From: Jejuia sp047345485
GTDB lineage: Bacteria > Bacteroidota > Bacteroidia > Flavobacteriales > Flavobacteriaceae
Direction of reading: 5' to 3'
Assembly (NCBI RefSeq): GCF_047345485.1
Contig: NZ_JBLFEN010000004.1
Coordinates: 372,001 to 436,000, forward strand
DNA: 64,000 nucleotides
The position numbers and the translations under genes were made by a program. Below the pieces are notes generated by a model that saw nothing but the letters and a program-made list of their open reading frames with translations, did no database searches and was not told where the DNA came from. This document shows, piece by piece, positions 38,061 through 46,431 of the stretch (positions are counted from its first letter, which is position 1; every line of letters begins with the position of its first letter).

Positions 38061-38888
38061 TTATAAATCCCGCTTTTTTAATAATCTATACGACAAAAAG
38101 ATAAATAGGGCTGTCCAACCTAGAACTATGGCAATTTCATACCAATGCACAGCATAGTCATAAACTAATTCTGCTTTGTTAGGAAACTTTGTCATTGCCA
38201 CACGCTGAAAAGGCTGGTCTATAAGTTTATACATAGATTCTAAAGGCATAAAGTTTTTAATTCTAAATGCACCATCAGCGGTTCCCACTATTTTGTAAGC
38301 TATCCAAAATACCAACCATTCAAAAAGATACAAAACAAATAAAAAAGCTAATGCAAATGCTGACCGTTTTACTAACATACCTAAGAATAAGCATAGACTA
38401 AAGAAGCCAACTAATTTTATAAAATATCCAAGCAAATAGTTCATCTCCTGAATAATTATTCCAAATTCATTGTAACTTGAGTAATACAAGCCAATACATA
38501 AAGAAATTAATCCTATTAAAATTGTAGATACAAATGAGAAAAATACAATGGTATAAAATTTAGATAGTATAAATTCCTTTTTACTTAAGCCATCTATCAA
38601 GTTTTGTTTTAATGTTTTATTACTGTATTCATTACCAATCATACTTACCACTACAATAGCAAAGAAAAATTTAAATTGTGAAGAAAAAAATGTAGTTAAA
38701 TGCCAAATAATAGGAAAGTTAAACACGCCTAATTCTCCTAATTCTAGAGTAAAAAAACCAAAAACATTTATTTTTAGTGATGATAACAGAATAACAAAAA
38801 AAGGTAATACAAAAGATATAAAAATAAGTATTTTACTTGTTTTATTAAGTAGTAACTTTTGTAATTCTAGTTGTAAAAGTCGTAACAT
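38061..38888 (-). CDS. ABC-2 type transporter permease
   Basis: 275 aa, six predicted transmembrane helices in the ABC-2 arrangement. The N-terminus LRLLQLELQKLLLNKTSKILIF is the typical amphipathic start, followed by a long second helix pair and a large loop before the final helix. It partners the ATPase encoded 12 nt upstream (38901..39803). Substrate unknown. The pair lacks a GldG-like third gene, so identification as the gliding transporter GldA/GldF is not supported. Confidence 0.82.
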   Translation of the reverse strand: MLRLLQLELQKLLLNKTSKILIFISFVLPFFVILLSSLKINVFGFFTLELGELGVFNFPIIWHLTTFFSSQFKFFFAIVVVSMIGNEYSNKTLKQNLIDGLSKKEFILSKFYTIVFFSFVSTILIGLISLCIGLYYSSYNEFGIIIQEMNYLLGYFIKLVGFFSLCLFLGMLVKRSAFALAFLFVLYLFEWLVFWIAYKIVGTADGAFRIKNFMPLESMYKLIDQPFQRVAMTKFPNKAELVYDYAVHWYEIAIVLGWTALFIFLSYRLLKKRDL

Positions 38889-38900
38889 GGGTTGTGCGGG

Positions 38901-39803
38901 TTAGTTATTATCGGTTAGTTGTAAAAACTGTTCTTCAAGGCTTTCTTTACGTTGTACTAAATGTGTTAATACAATGCCATTTTTAAACAATTGCTTGTTA
39001 AAATCTTCAGAACTTAATGGTGCATTTAAAAATGCAGTAATTAAATGATCTTCAATTTTTACTTTACCAAACGCAGGATTATTTTCAATAAAATCAAGAA
39101 GTGGTTTTTCCGTATTACATTTTAACTCAAAAAAACCATAACTAGAAATCATCTCATCCACACGTCCAGAATATAATTTTTCACCCTTGCGTAATACAAC
39201 AACATGCGAGCATACTTTTTCAACTTCATCCAATAAATGAGAAGCTAAAAGTATTGTAGTCCCCTTATTTGCAATGTCTTTAATAATTTGGCGTATTTGG
39301 TGTATTCCTTGTGGGTCTAGTCCATTTGTAGGTTCATCTAAAATCAATATTTCAGGATCGTTTAGTAGGGCAGAAGCAATAGCTAAGCGTTGTTTCATAC
39401 CAAGAGAATAGGTGCTAAACTTGCTGTTTTTACGTTCTAGAAGTCCAACAACTTCTAGTTTATCATCAATTTTTGTTATAGCAACATCTTTAATTTTACA
39501 TACCAGTTTCAAGTTTTGGTAGGCCGTCATATAAGGGTAAAAATTAGGCCTTTCAATAATAGCGCCTACTTTTTTTAGTGCATCATGTGTTGAAATACTA
39601 CCGTCAAACCACTTAAAGTTACCTGCTGTTTTATTTACCACATTAAGTACAATGCCTAAAGTAGTAGATTTTCCGCTACCATTAGGACCTAAAATGCCGT
39701 AAACATTACCTTTATTGATAGTAAAGGATAGGTTTTTTACTGCTGTTAAATATCCAAAGTTTTTGGTGAGGTTGTTTATTGTTAAAATAGGTTCCAAACG
39801 CAA
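38901..39803 (-). CDS. ABC transporter ATP-binding protein
   Basis: 300 aa. Walker A GPNGSGKST, Q-loop region, signature YSLGMKQRLAIASALL, Walker B ILILDEPTNGLDPQG and H-loop LLASHLLDEV are all intact. A ~75-aa C-terminal extension after the H-loop is typical of ABC-2 ATPases. Forms an exporter with the downstream ABC-2 permease (12-nt gap). The cargo, perhaps a lipid, polysaccharide or peptide, cannot be told. The promoter faces that of the divergent 39919 gene across about 115 bp. Confidence 0.9.
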   Translation of the reverse strand: MRLEPILTINNLTKNFGYLTAVKNLSFTINKGNVYGILGPNGSGKSTTLGIVLNVVNKTAGNFKWFDGSISTHDALKKVGAIIERPNFYPYMTAYQNLKLVCKIKDVAITKIDDKLEVVGLLERKNSKFSTYSLGMKQRLAIASALLNDPEILILDEPTNGLDPQGIHQIRQIIKDIANKGTTILLASHLLDEVEKVCSHVVVLRKGEKLYSGRVDEMISSYGFFELKCNTEKPLLDFIENNPAFGKVKIEDHLITAFLNAPLSSEDFNKQLFKNGIVLTHLVQRKESLEEQFLQLTDNN

Positions 39804-39869
39804 AGATTTTATACTGAAATATATTCAGAGATTGATTAGTTATAATGTTAAGACGATGGTACTATAAAT

Positions 39870-39903
39870 TTGTTACATAAATGCTAAGAAAAGCTTAAAT
39901 TTG
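39870..39903 (+). promoter_or_regulatory. Promoter of the possible kinase-fold gene
   Basis: TTG (39870-39872), 23 nt, taaatttg (39896-39903), a perfect -33/-7 pair. It overlaps the apparent TTG start at 39901, so the real start must be the ATG at 39919. Confidence 0.65.
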
Positions 39904-39918
39904 AATAATGTTGCACTT

Positions 39919-40992
39919 ATGGATGATTTAAAAATATCAAAACGGAAACCCTCTTATCCTATTTCAGATAAATTAGACCATTATCTTTCTGCATATAGCA
40001 GAAACCTTAAGTTGCCAATTTTTTATGAAGATTTACTAAGGTTTCAAGGCGCAATAGAGGTACTAGATGATGATGATCAAGATACACTTTGGGTACGCGT
40101 GTACTACAGCGAATTTGATAGAAAAGAAATTGATGCCTCTTTAAAAAAAGTATATACAATTTTACATTCTGATGGTAATGAAGCTATTTTTCCTTTTTTA
40201 AGCGTTGATGCTATAGACTACTGTACTTTTGGAAATTCAAAGCCCTTTAGAATAAAGGTTAGAAATGTTTTAAATGATAACTATACCTATTTTTATGTAA
40301 AAACCGCTGATGCTTCTAGAATTTACGGATTAGAGTTAGAGCATATGCTATCTCCTTACAATCTTAACTTTTTAGTGAGTAATAATACGCTTATTGAGGA
40401 GCATATTGCTGGTATTCCGGGTGATGTTTTTATTAAAAATATATTGCCAAATTGTAACAAAGGTGAAAAAGCACAAATAGCTAAAGAGTTTGTGAAATTT
40501 AATGAACGCTGTATGATTAGACTTTTAGGCGATATGCGTTCTTATAATTACGTAATTGTGCCTACGCATGATTTTGATAAGGTGGTTTATAAAGTTAGAG
40601 CTATAGATTTTGACCAGCAGTCCTACGAAGGAAAATTTAATATTTATCGCCCACAGTTTTTTAAAGAAAATCTAGAAATGGTAAAAATTGTTTCAGATTC
40701 TTTTCAAAAACTATCTATAGAACAGTACAAAATAGAAGAACGTTCTATTTTAGTAAAGCGATTAAAAAGTTATAACTCTCGTATTAATGAGCTTTTAGGT
40801 GCTATGGTTAAGGATTCAATTTCAAAAAAGGATCATATAGACTTATTAAAAATTAAAATATTTGAATATACCTATGATGTAAATTTTAAAAAATGTAAGA
40901 GTATGGGAGATATTTTAGAAAAAGCACTCGAATTTTTAGTACATAATTACGAAAACGTAAACCCTTTAAATATTAAAAATAAGCGTATTTAG
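39919..40992 (+). CDS. Conserved hypothetical, possible divergent protein/aminoglycoside-kinase fold
   Basis: 357 aa from the ATG at 39919 (a TTG at 39901 lies inside the promoter). No annotated family is recognised. The middle of the protein looks kinase-like: YFYVKTAD with Lys128 as a possible beta3 lysine, GLELEHML with Glu139/Glu141 as a possible helix-C glutamate, a hinge-like TLIEEHIAGIPG, LLGDMRSYNYVI with Asp205 and Asn210 spaced exactly as in the catalytic loop D-x4-N, and RAIDFDQ with Asp230 where a metal-binding DFG/IDxD aspartate would be. No glycine-rich loop is evident. The kinase idea is inference. Its stop overlaps by 4 nt the stop of the convergent 40989 gene. Confidence 0.6.
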   Translation: MDDLKISKRKPSYPISDKLDHYLSAYSRNLKLPIFYEDLLRFQGAIEVLDDDDQDTLWVRVYYSEFDRKEIDASLKKVYTILHSDGNEAIFPFLSVDAIDYCTFGNSKPFRIKVRNVLNDNYTYFYVKTADASRIYGLELEHMLSPYNLNFLVSNNTLIEEHIAGIPGDVFIKNILPNCNKGEKAQIAKEFVKFNERCMIRLLGDMRSYNYVIVPTHDFDKVVYKVRAIDFDQQSYEGKFNIYRPQFFKENLEMVKIVSDSFQKLSIEQYKIEERSILVKRLKSYNSRINELLGAMVKDSISKKDHIDLLKIKIFEYTYDVNFKKCKSMGDILEKALEFLVHNYENVNPLNIKNKRI

Positions 40993-41501
40993 TTCCAGTT
41001 CTCGTCAAAATCTAAATTATCATAATTTTCAACGTCTACATCGTCATCAAAAGCATCAAAATCATCAGTTTTGTCTGCTTCAAAAACACGGTCTGGTGCC
41101 GTATCCGGTACTTGCCCTTGCACAAACATTAGGTTAGGGTAGTCGTGCCCTTCAACAACTTCTACAATTTCAGCTAGCTCAACATAAAACGTCCACATGC
41201 TTAAAAAGTCATACACATAAATTAATTTAGTTTGTACTTCGTGTACCACGTCGCAAATCTCTGTTTCGTTCATTAAACGTGCAGCACCATCATCACTTAA
41301 ATCAAATAATGATATTTCTTCACCCTGTTCCCATTGGTCATTACTAACATAAAATGATGCCATTTCTGTGCCGTCAAAACCAAACGATTGTGTGATAATG
41401 TTGTGTAAATCTTCTAAGGAATCTGTCTCGACAATTTCTAAATCACGAAAAATGTCTTCCTCGGTATCGTTGTCTAAAATAACCCTAAATCTGTAAATCA
41501 T
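40989..41501 (-). CDS. Plasmid pRiA4b ORF-3-like protein
   Basis: 170 aa. Residues 1-130 match the pRiA4b ORF-3-like family (MIYRFRVILDN ... SLEDLHNIITQSFGFDGTEMASFYVSNDQWEQG ... YVYDFLSMWTFYVEL). The last ~35 residues are a very acidic tail (DFDAFDDDVDVENYDNLDFDEN). The family is widespread but of unknown function; the name comes from a plasmid ORF and does not imply mobility. Acidic tail suggests binding to a basic partner, which is inference. It lies downstream-facing beside rho, 130 bp from the rho stop, and overlaps the convergent kinase-like gene by 4 nt. Confidence 0.8.
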   Translation of the reverse strand: MIYRFRVILDNDTEEDIFRDLEIVETDSLEDLHNIITQSFGFDGTEMASFYVSNDQWEQGEEISLFDLSDDGAARLMNETEICDVVHEVQTKLIYVYDFLSMWTFYVELAEIVEVVEGHDYPNLMFVQGQVPDTAPDRVFEADKTDDFDAFDDDVDVENYDNLDFDENWN

Positions 41502-41576
41502 ACTAAATAATTATAGTGTACAAAGATAGATATTTTTGAATCAAATTTAATTTTGAAGTGATAAATGTTACAGCAT

Positions 41577-41604
41577 AAAAAAGCCCCAACATTACTGTTG
41601 AGAC
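41577..41604 (-). terminator. Intrinsic terminator of rho
   Basis: Read on the minus strand: gtctcaac - agtaat - gttggggc - tttttt, an 8-bp stem with two G-U pairs and a T tract, 34 nt after the rho stop. Confidence 0.65.
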
Positions 41605-41637
41605 TTATAGTTAATTTGAGTTAGTCAATTCTTTTAA

Positions 41638-43269
41638 TTATCCATTCATAGAAATTAAAAATTCTTCATTATTTTTAGTTTGTCTAAAACGATCATTAAT
41701 AAACTCCATTGCTTCTACAGGGTTCATATCTGCTAAATATTTACGCATTACCCACATACGTTGTACAGTGTTAGAGTCTAGCAAAATATCATCACGACGT
41801 GTACTAGAAGATGTAAGGTCTATAGCAGGGAAAATACGACGGTTAGATATTTTTCTATCCAATTGCAGCTCCATATTACCAGTACCTTTAAATTCTTCAA
41901 AAATAACCTCATCCATTTTAGAGCCAGTTTCAGTAAGTGCAGTAGCAATAATGGTTAAAGAACCACCATTTTCAATATTACGTGCTGCACCAAAGAAACG
42001 CTTTGGTTTGTGTAAAGCGTTAGCATCTACACCACCAGATAGTATTTTACCCGATGCAGGTTGCACAGTATTATAAGCTCTTGCCAAACGTGTAATAGAA
42101 TCTAAAAGAATCACAACATCATGCCCACATTCCACCAAACGTTTTGCTTTTTCTAGTACGATATCGGCAATTTTTACATGCTCATGCGCCTCTTTGTCAA
42201 AAGTAGAAGCAACTACTTCTCCACGAACATTACGTTGCATGTCGGTAACTTCTTCAGGGCGTTCATCAATTAATAAAATCATTTGATACACCTCAGGATG
42301 GTTTGCAGCTATGGCATTAGCAACATCTTTAAGCAACATTGTTTTACCAGTTTTAGGTTGTGATACAATCATACCACGTTGTCCTTTACCAATAGGCGCA
42401 AACAAGTCCATAATTCTAGTAGAAATAGTACTTTGTCTATCTGCTAAATTAAATTTTTCTTCGGGGAATAGAGGCGTTAAATGCTCAAAAGCAACTCGAT
42501 CTCTCACCACATTTGGGTCTTGTCCGTTAATTTTACTCACTTTTATTAAAGGGAAATATTTTTCGCCTTCTTTTGGTGGGCGTACGTGCCCTAAAACAGT
42601 ATCCCCTTTTTTAAGACCAAATAGCCTAATCTGTGATTGTGATACATAAATATCATCAGGGGATGATAAGTAGTTGTAGTCAGACGATCTTAAAAAACCA
42701 TATCCATCTTGCATTACATCTAGTACACCTTCACTCTCAATAATGGCATCAAATTCAAAATCAGGCTCGCGGTAACGGTTTCTATTGTCTTTATTACCAT
42801 TATTACCTTGGTTTTTATGATTTTTATGCTGGTTATTATTGTCGCGTCTTTGGTTTTGGTTACGCTGTTTATTATCGCGTTGTCCTCTATTTTGGTTGTT
42901 ATTCGTGTTAGAGGTTTTTTGGTTTCTATCGTTATTAGGTTTGTGCTCTTTTTTATCAGCAACAGGTTTTTCCTGTGGGGTGTTTTTAGAAGGTGTATTA
43001 TCTTCTTTTTTATTATCCTCCTTTTTAGTGTTCTCCGTTTTAGGTGTTTTTTGTACCCTTTGCCTAGGCTTTTTTTCAGCGGGAGTAGGCTTACTTTCTG
43101 CTTTTGGTGCTACGTCTTTAGTAGCGTTAGGGTTAGCTGCTTGGTAATCAAGAATTTGGTATACCAAATCTAACTTTTTCATAGATCGGTACTTTGGGAT
43201 ACTTAATTGTTTTGCAATTTCTTGTAAATCAGTAAGTTTCTTTTCTTTTAATTGTGAAATTTCAAACAT
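41638..43269 (-). CDS. rho: Transcription termination factor Rho with long disordered insertion
   Basis: 543 aa. Hexameric RNA helicase that ends transcription. Residues 1-42 are the Rho N-terminal (SAP-like) helical domain. Residues about 45-168 are a low-complexity insertion rich in Asn, Gln, Lys, Arg and Asp. The RNA-binding CSD domain follows (EGVLDVMQDGYGFLRSSDYNYLSSPDDIYVS), then the ATPase with Walker A SQPKTGKTMLLKD, Walker B VVILLDSITRLARAYN, Q-loop and R-loop (KRFFGAARNIENGGSLTIIATAL). The insertion is typical of Bacteroidota; in Bacteroides a comparable region is reported to drive phase separation. Divergent from the DUF4293 gene. Confidence 0.96.
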   Translation of the reverse strand: MFEISQLKEKKLTDLQEIAKQLSIPKYRSMKKLDLVYQILDYQAANPNATKDVAPKAESKPTPAEKKPRQRVQKTPKTENTKKEDNKKEDNTPSKNTPQEKPVADKKEHKPNNDRNQKTSNTNNNQNRGQRDNKQRNQNQRRDNNNQHKNHKNQGNNGNKDNRNRYREPDFEFDAIIESEGVLDVMQDGYGFLRSSDYNYLSSPDDIYVSQSQIRLFGLKKGDTVLGHVRPPKEGEKYFPLIKVSKINGQDPNVVRDRVAFEHLTPLFPEEKFNLADRQSTISTRIMDLFAPIGKGQRGMIVSQPKTGKTMLLKDVANAIAANHPEVYQMILLIDERPEEVTDMQRNVRGEVVASTFDKEAHEHVKIADIVLEKAKRLVECGHDVVILLDSITRLARAYNTVQPASGKILSGGVDANALHKPKRFFGAARNIENGGSLTIIATALTETGSKMDEVIFEEFKGTGNMELQLDRKISNRRIFPAIDLTSSSTRRDDILLDSNTVQRMWVMRKYLADMNPVEAMEFINDRFRQTKNNEEFLISMNG

Positions 43270-43443
43270 AAATGTTTAATTGAATGCTATTATAGTGGAT
43301 ATAAAATTATTTGAGTTTTTCTGAAAAAAAATAGATTTTTTATTCTGAAGAGTTAACAATCTGTACTAGCGACTGTTGAGAATTATTACTGCAATAATAC
43401 AACTTTATTTTAATTAATACTGTCAAAATTATAAAGAAACTAC

Positions 43444-43451
43444 TATTTTTG
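43444..43451 (+). promoter_or_regulatory. -7 box of the DUF4293 gene
   Basis: tatttttg, perfect TAnnTTTG, 22 bp before the ATG at 43474. No convincing -33 TTG at the right spacing. Confidence 0.5.
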
Positions 43452-43473
43452 CTTTCAAGAATTAATAATAACC

Positions 43474-43884
43474 ATGTTACAACGCATTCAAAGCATATAC
43501 TTACTATTAGCAGCAGGCAACGCGCTAGGGCTAATATTTGTATTTCATTTATGGATTACAAATGAAGGCGAAACCGTTTTTGCTTTAGATCAGTTACCTT
43601 ATTTTGGGGCTTTTGTAGCATCAGGCGTATTATCAATTATCACTATATTTTTATTTAAAAACAGGAAGCTTCAGTTTGTACTGGGGCGACTTAACATCAT
43701 ATTAAACTTTTTTTTACTAGGATTTTTCGTGTATCTATCGCTAAATATATCTGGAGAAACAGTAGTTTCAGAGAAAGGTATTGGGATGTTTCTTCCTATA
43801 ATTTCTATCGTGTTTTTGGCCTTGGCCAATAAAGCCATTAAAAAGGATGAAGATCTTGTAAAATCTGTAGACCGATTACGTTAA
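43474..43884 (+). CDS. DUF4293 membrane protein
   Basis: 136 aa with four predicted transmembrane helices. It starts MLQRIQSIYLLLAAGNALGL, the DUF4293 hallmark (M-x-Q-R-I-Q-S-I/V-Y-L-L). The family is confined to Bacteroidota and, as far as I know, usually sits divergent from rho as here. Function unknown; inner membrane. It has its own promoter and a strong terminator, so appears monocistronic. Confidence 0.85.
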   Translation: MLQRIQSIYLLLAAGNALGLIFVFHLWITNEGETVFALDQLPYFGAFVASGVLSIITIFLFKNRKLQFVLGRLNIILNFFLLGFFVYLSLNISGETVVSEKGIGMFLPIISIVFLALANKAIKKDEDLVKSVDRLR

Positions 43885-43912
43885 ACCTAACATCTTAGTA
43901 GTATTAGTGCGT

Positions 43913-43943
43913 AAGCCCAAGGTGAAGATCTTGGGCTTTTTTT
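43913..43943 (+). terminator. Intrinsic terminator after DUF4293
   Basis: aagcccaag (43913-43921), 8-nt loop, cttgggctt (43930-43938), then a T run to 43943. Confidence 0.8.
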
Positions 43944-44042
43944 GTGGCCTTTTTCTATCCCTAAATGAGAGAAAACACTAAAAACTTTTATGAAGTATCA
44001 CTTGTTTTATTTGGGCGTCTCCCTGGTAAGGGACGGTATTTT

Positions 44043-44471
44043 CTATTTTATTTCTATAAGCTCTAAATCAAAAACTAAATCCTGTCCAGCTAGCGGATGA
44101 TTTGCATCCACAACAATATGGTCTTCCTTAACTTCAGCAACTCTAAACTGTATCTCTCTACCATCTTCACCTTTAGATGCTAATCCCATTCCTACTTCAG
44201 GTGTCATCTCTGGTGGTAGTTGTTCCTTTTTAACATCATAAAATAGTTCTTTTTTAACGTCACCGTAAGCCTCGGCTACAGGAATATTAATCGTTTTTTT
44301 CTCATTAATTGCCATAGCAATAATACCTTTCTCAAAACCAGGAATCAACATACCCTGTCCAAGCGTTACTTCTAGTGGTTCGCGCTCTAGCGAACTGTCA
44401 AAAACCTGACCATTACTTAATTTACCTGTATAATGTACTTTAACTGTATCATTCTCTTTTACTACACTCAT
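44043..44471 (-). CDS. SlyD-like FKBP-type peptidyl-prolyl isomerase
   Basis: 142 aa. FKBP fold interrupted by an insert-in-flap (IF) domain as in SlyD: VKVHYTGKLSNGQVFDSS, PLEVTLGQGMLIPGFEKGI, then the IF region (about 70-120; AEAYGDVKKEL ... PPEMTPEVGM) and VDANHPLAGQDLVFDLELIEI. It catalyses prolyl isomerisation and acts as a folding chaperone in the cytosol. The His/Cys-rich metal-binding tail of E. coli SlyD is absent. The ATG at 44471 gives the standard start. Monocistronic on the minus strand. Confidence 0.92.
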   Translation of the reverse strand: MSVVKENDTVKVHYTGKLSNGQVFDSSLEREPLEVTLGQGMLIPGFEKGIIAMAINEKKTINIPVAEAYGDVKKELFYDVKKEQLPPEMTPEVGMGLASKGEDGREIQFRVAEVKEDHIVVDANHPLAGQDLVFDLELIEIK

Positions 44472-44610
44472 GTTATATATATTTACTAATTTTAATCATG
44501 CAAAATTACAACTAATCTATAGAAAGCGCATACTTTTTTAGATGTTTAAAAGCCTTCTTTAATCTCTCTATAGGAAGGAAGCACTTAAACTTTTAATAAT
44601 CTTTTTTTTT

Positions 44611-44650
44611 GCGTTACCCTATTGGGTCGGGCTTTTCGCTATATCTTTTT
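44611..44650 (-). repeat. Fragment of repeat R1
   Basis: gcgttaccctattgggtcgg then gcttttcgctatat matches the right end of R1 read on the minus strand; the rest of the element is missing and R2 begins 4 bp further on. The whole 301-bp gap 44472..44772 is filled with this fragment, the R2 element and AT-rich sequence. Confidence 0.65.
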
Positions 44651-44654
44651 AAAG

Positions 44655-44755
44655 CGTCATTGCGAGGACGAAGTACGTGGTAATCTCATTAATGCTGTTA
44701 AGGATTCGTCTTTTTGTTGTTTAAGATTACTTTCTCGTACCTTCTCGTAATAACG
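44655..44755 (+). repeat. R2 MITE-like element, second full copy
   Basis: 101 bp with terminal inverted repeats cgtcattgcgag / ctcgtaataacg (10 of 12 pair) and the same interior arrangement (ggtaatctc ... tttttgttgtttaagattac) as the copy at 9231..9333. It ends 17 bp before the stop of the phosphoesterase gene. Confidence 0.78.
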
Positions 44756-44772
44756 TCTTAATAACAAAGTAT

Positions 44773-45267
44773 TTATCGTTTCTCAAATTCAATAACCTCT
44801 AAATTATCAATTTTTTTACCATCAATGGTAAAACGCAACATGGTTCTAGTTTTATGAAACCCATGTTTACCCACCGCACCGGGATTCATATGGATAAGGC
44901 TCAACTTTTTATCTGGCATAACTTTTAATATATGCGAATGTCCGCAGATAAATAACCGCGGCGGATTTTGTTTTATGGCTTCCACAACACGCGCATTGTA
45001 TTTTGGCGGATAACCCCCAATATGCGTCATCCATACATCAACACCTTCACACATAAAACGATTGTTTTCTGGGAATTCAGTTCGTATTTCGGCATTATCA
45101 ATATTACCATAAACACCACGTAAGGGTTTCAATGCTTTGATGGCATCGGTAACCTTTAAATTGCCAATATCACCAGCATGCCACACCTCATCGGCTTGTT
45201 TTACGTATTTTAAAACGGCATCATCTATATAACTATGGGTATCTGAAAGTAGGAGTATTTTGGTCAT
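44773..45267 (-). CDS. YfcE/MJ0936-family metallophosphoesterase
   Basis: 164 aa. Calcineurin-like phosphoesterase of the short YfcE/MJ0936 type. All metal-binding motifs are visible: LLSDTHSY (Asp8, His10), HAGDIGN, GNID, THIGG, CGHSH and MNPGAVG. Likely a cytosolic phosphodiesterase; the natural substrate is not known for most members. The start MTKILLLSDTHS is the normal one. It stands alone between repeats on its downstream side and a degenerate gap upstream. Confidence 0.9.
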   Translation of the reverse strand: MTKILLLSDTHSYIDDAVLKYVKQADEVWHAGDIGNLKVTDAIKALKPLRGVYGNIDNAEIRTEFPENNRFMCEGVDVWMTHIGGYPPKYNARVVEAIKQNPPRLFICGHSHILKVMPDKKLSLIHMNPGAVGKHGFHKTRTMLRFTIDGKKIDNLEVIEFEKR

Positions 45268-45421
45268 TATAATTAAAATCTTAGACTTTTTATTTAAAAG
45301 CTATTTATTAATACAAAAAGTTATACGTAAATTAAACCTTAATTAAATATAATTTCTTTTTTTTTAGCTTAAAATAATTATGAGTTAAAATACTTAAAAG
45401 CGCACTAAACTAATCTTATCT

Positions 45422-45529
45422 ATGCATATAAACAACACCAAGCTAGTTTTTAAAAAATACATTGTAGTTACAGCATTACTTTGTTTATCTAACAATATAT
45501 TTGGACAAATTGAGTTTGAAGATGTCTAA
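45422..45529 (+). pseudogene. Orphan signal-peptide fragment (possible gene relic)
   Basis: A 35-codon frame starting MHINNTKLVFKKYIVV, continuing as a well-formed signal peptide with a likely cleavage site NNIFGQ, then IEFEDV and a stop. It looks like the 5' end of a secreted-protein gene cut off seven residues into the mature part. Downstream sequence in this frame shows nothing recognisable. It could also be a real tiny secreted peptide, or chance. The rest of the gap 45268..45586 is AT-rich with no repeat seen. Confidence 0.35.
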
Positions 45530-45586
45530 ATTTAAAATAACTCTAAATTAAATACATCAAAAATTATTAACTAACATCAAATTCTA

Positions 45587-45808
45587 ATGAAGACAATAAT
45601 TACCAATTTTTCTTTAGGACTTCTTATTTGGCAAGCATTAATGCTCGTTTCAATTGGGCTTTGGATATATTCTTTAATTGATATTTTAAAACATAAATTT
45701 GAACAAAATGACAAAATTGTTTGGGTTTTAGTTGTTTTATTTCTCCCTATTTTAGGTTCAATGTTATATTTATTTATGGGTAAGAATAAAAAATTAAAAT
45801 TGAATTAA
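45587..45808 (+). CDS. Small PLDc_N-domain membrane protein
   Basis: 73 aa with two hydrophobic helices. It matches the phospholipase D N-terminal (PLDc_N) domain: LWIYSLIDILKHKFEQNDKIVWVLVVLFLPILGSMLYLFMG. This domain normally precedes cardiolipin-synthase or nuclease modules but often stands alone in Bacteroidota, as here. Inner membrane; function unknown. Confidence 0.78.
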   Translation: MKTIITNFSLGLLIWQALMLVSIGLWIYSLIDILKHKFEQNDKIVWVLVVLFLPILGSMLYLFMGKNKKLKLN

Positions 45809-46431
45809 AACCTAAGTTTATATAAGAAGTCAACCAAATAAATATAAACGGCTAATTGTTTTAGAGATTTAAGTATTTATTAGAACTCTGTAGCGGTTGT
45901 AAAACTAAGTTTACCTTAATTATAGCTGCTATTTTTATTATTTAAACTAATAAAAAAAACTTTATAGAGTCTCATGTAATTATAGTATCTTAATAAATAA
46001 ACCAATGTAATAAAATTAAATTTATTATCATGTGTAGCGCAAAGGCACAAAGCATACCTTTTAAAGAACCACAATGCTGCATGGTTAAAGCACCTAGTAT
46101 ATAAAAAAATATTAAAGAAAGAACGAGTTAGTTAATCATTTTAATATCAAAAATTATATACTTAAATAAACAACTACATTTTAGATTTAATAACTTTTAA
46201 GCTTAAAAAACTAAATATTTATCCTCTAGAAAAATATGTGCTTACCTGCTCATTAGAAGTTGTTTTCTCTTTTTTAATTAATTTATCAAATTGACCTATT
46301 AAAAAAATCATCCATCTTAGTTTAACATATTGTTAAAGTTCATTGAAATGGAAATTTATTTTTGAATTCTTGATGACATTCTCCCTTTTTTTTGATGTAC
46401 TATAAAATCTCAATAATTTAAAAGTATATTT
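45809..46431 (+). other. 623-bp gap with gene relic
   Basis: AT-rich and without an intact gene. Its one recognisable content is a degenerate duplicate (about 45970-46048) of the promoter and 5' end of the 49613 gene, listed separately. No terminal-inverted repeat of the R1 or R2 families is present. Confidence 0.55.
45970..46048 (+). pseudogene. Relic of a paralog of the 49613 gene (5' end only)
   Basis: This stretch aligns with 49574..49652: tctca..., aattatagta(t/c)ctta, aa(a/t)caatgt, aaattaaattta.tatc.tgtg. The start codon is ATA (46010-46012) instead of ATG, and in frame it reads KLNLLSCVAQR against KLNLVSCDAQR of the intact gene. Similarity fades after about 13 codons. The similarity includes the leader, so it is duplicated DNA, not convergence. 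Confidence 0.6.

Noticed and set aside
38061..39803. ABC pair as gliding-motility GldA/GldF
   Set aside because: No GldG gene is adjacent and the permease does not resemble GldF; a generic ABC-2 exporter is the safer call despite nearby type B sorting domains.
39901..39918. TTG at 39901 as start of the kinase-like protein
   Set aside because: The TTG is part of a perfect -7 box (taaatttg), so it would not be inside the mRNA.
42808..43173. Open frames antisense to rho (also 42720..42962)
   Set aside because: They arise from the low-complexity Asn/Lys/Arg codons of the Rho insertion read in other frames.
44010..44040. ggcgtctccctggtaagggac as another R1 fragment
   Set aside because: Only a few bases (ggcgt, gccc) agree with R1 ends; too short to call.
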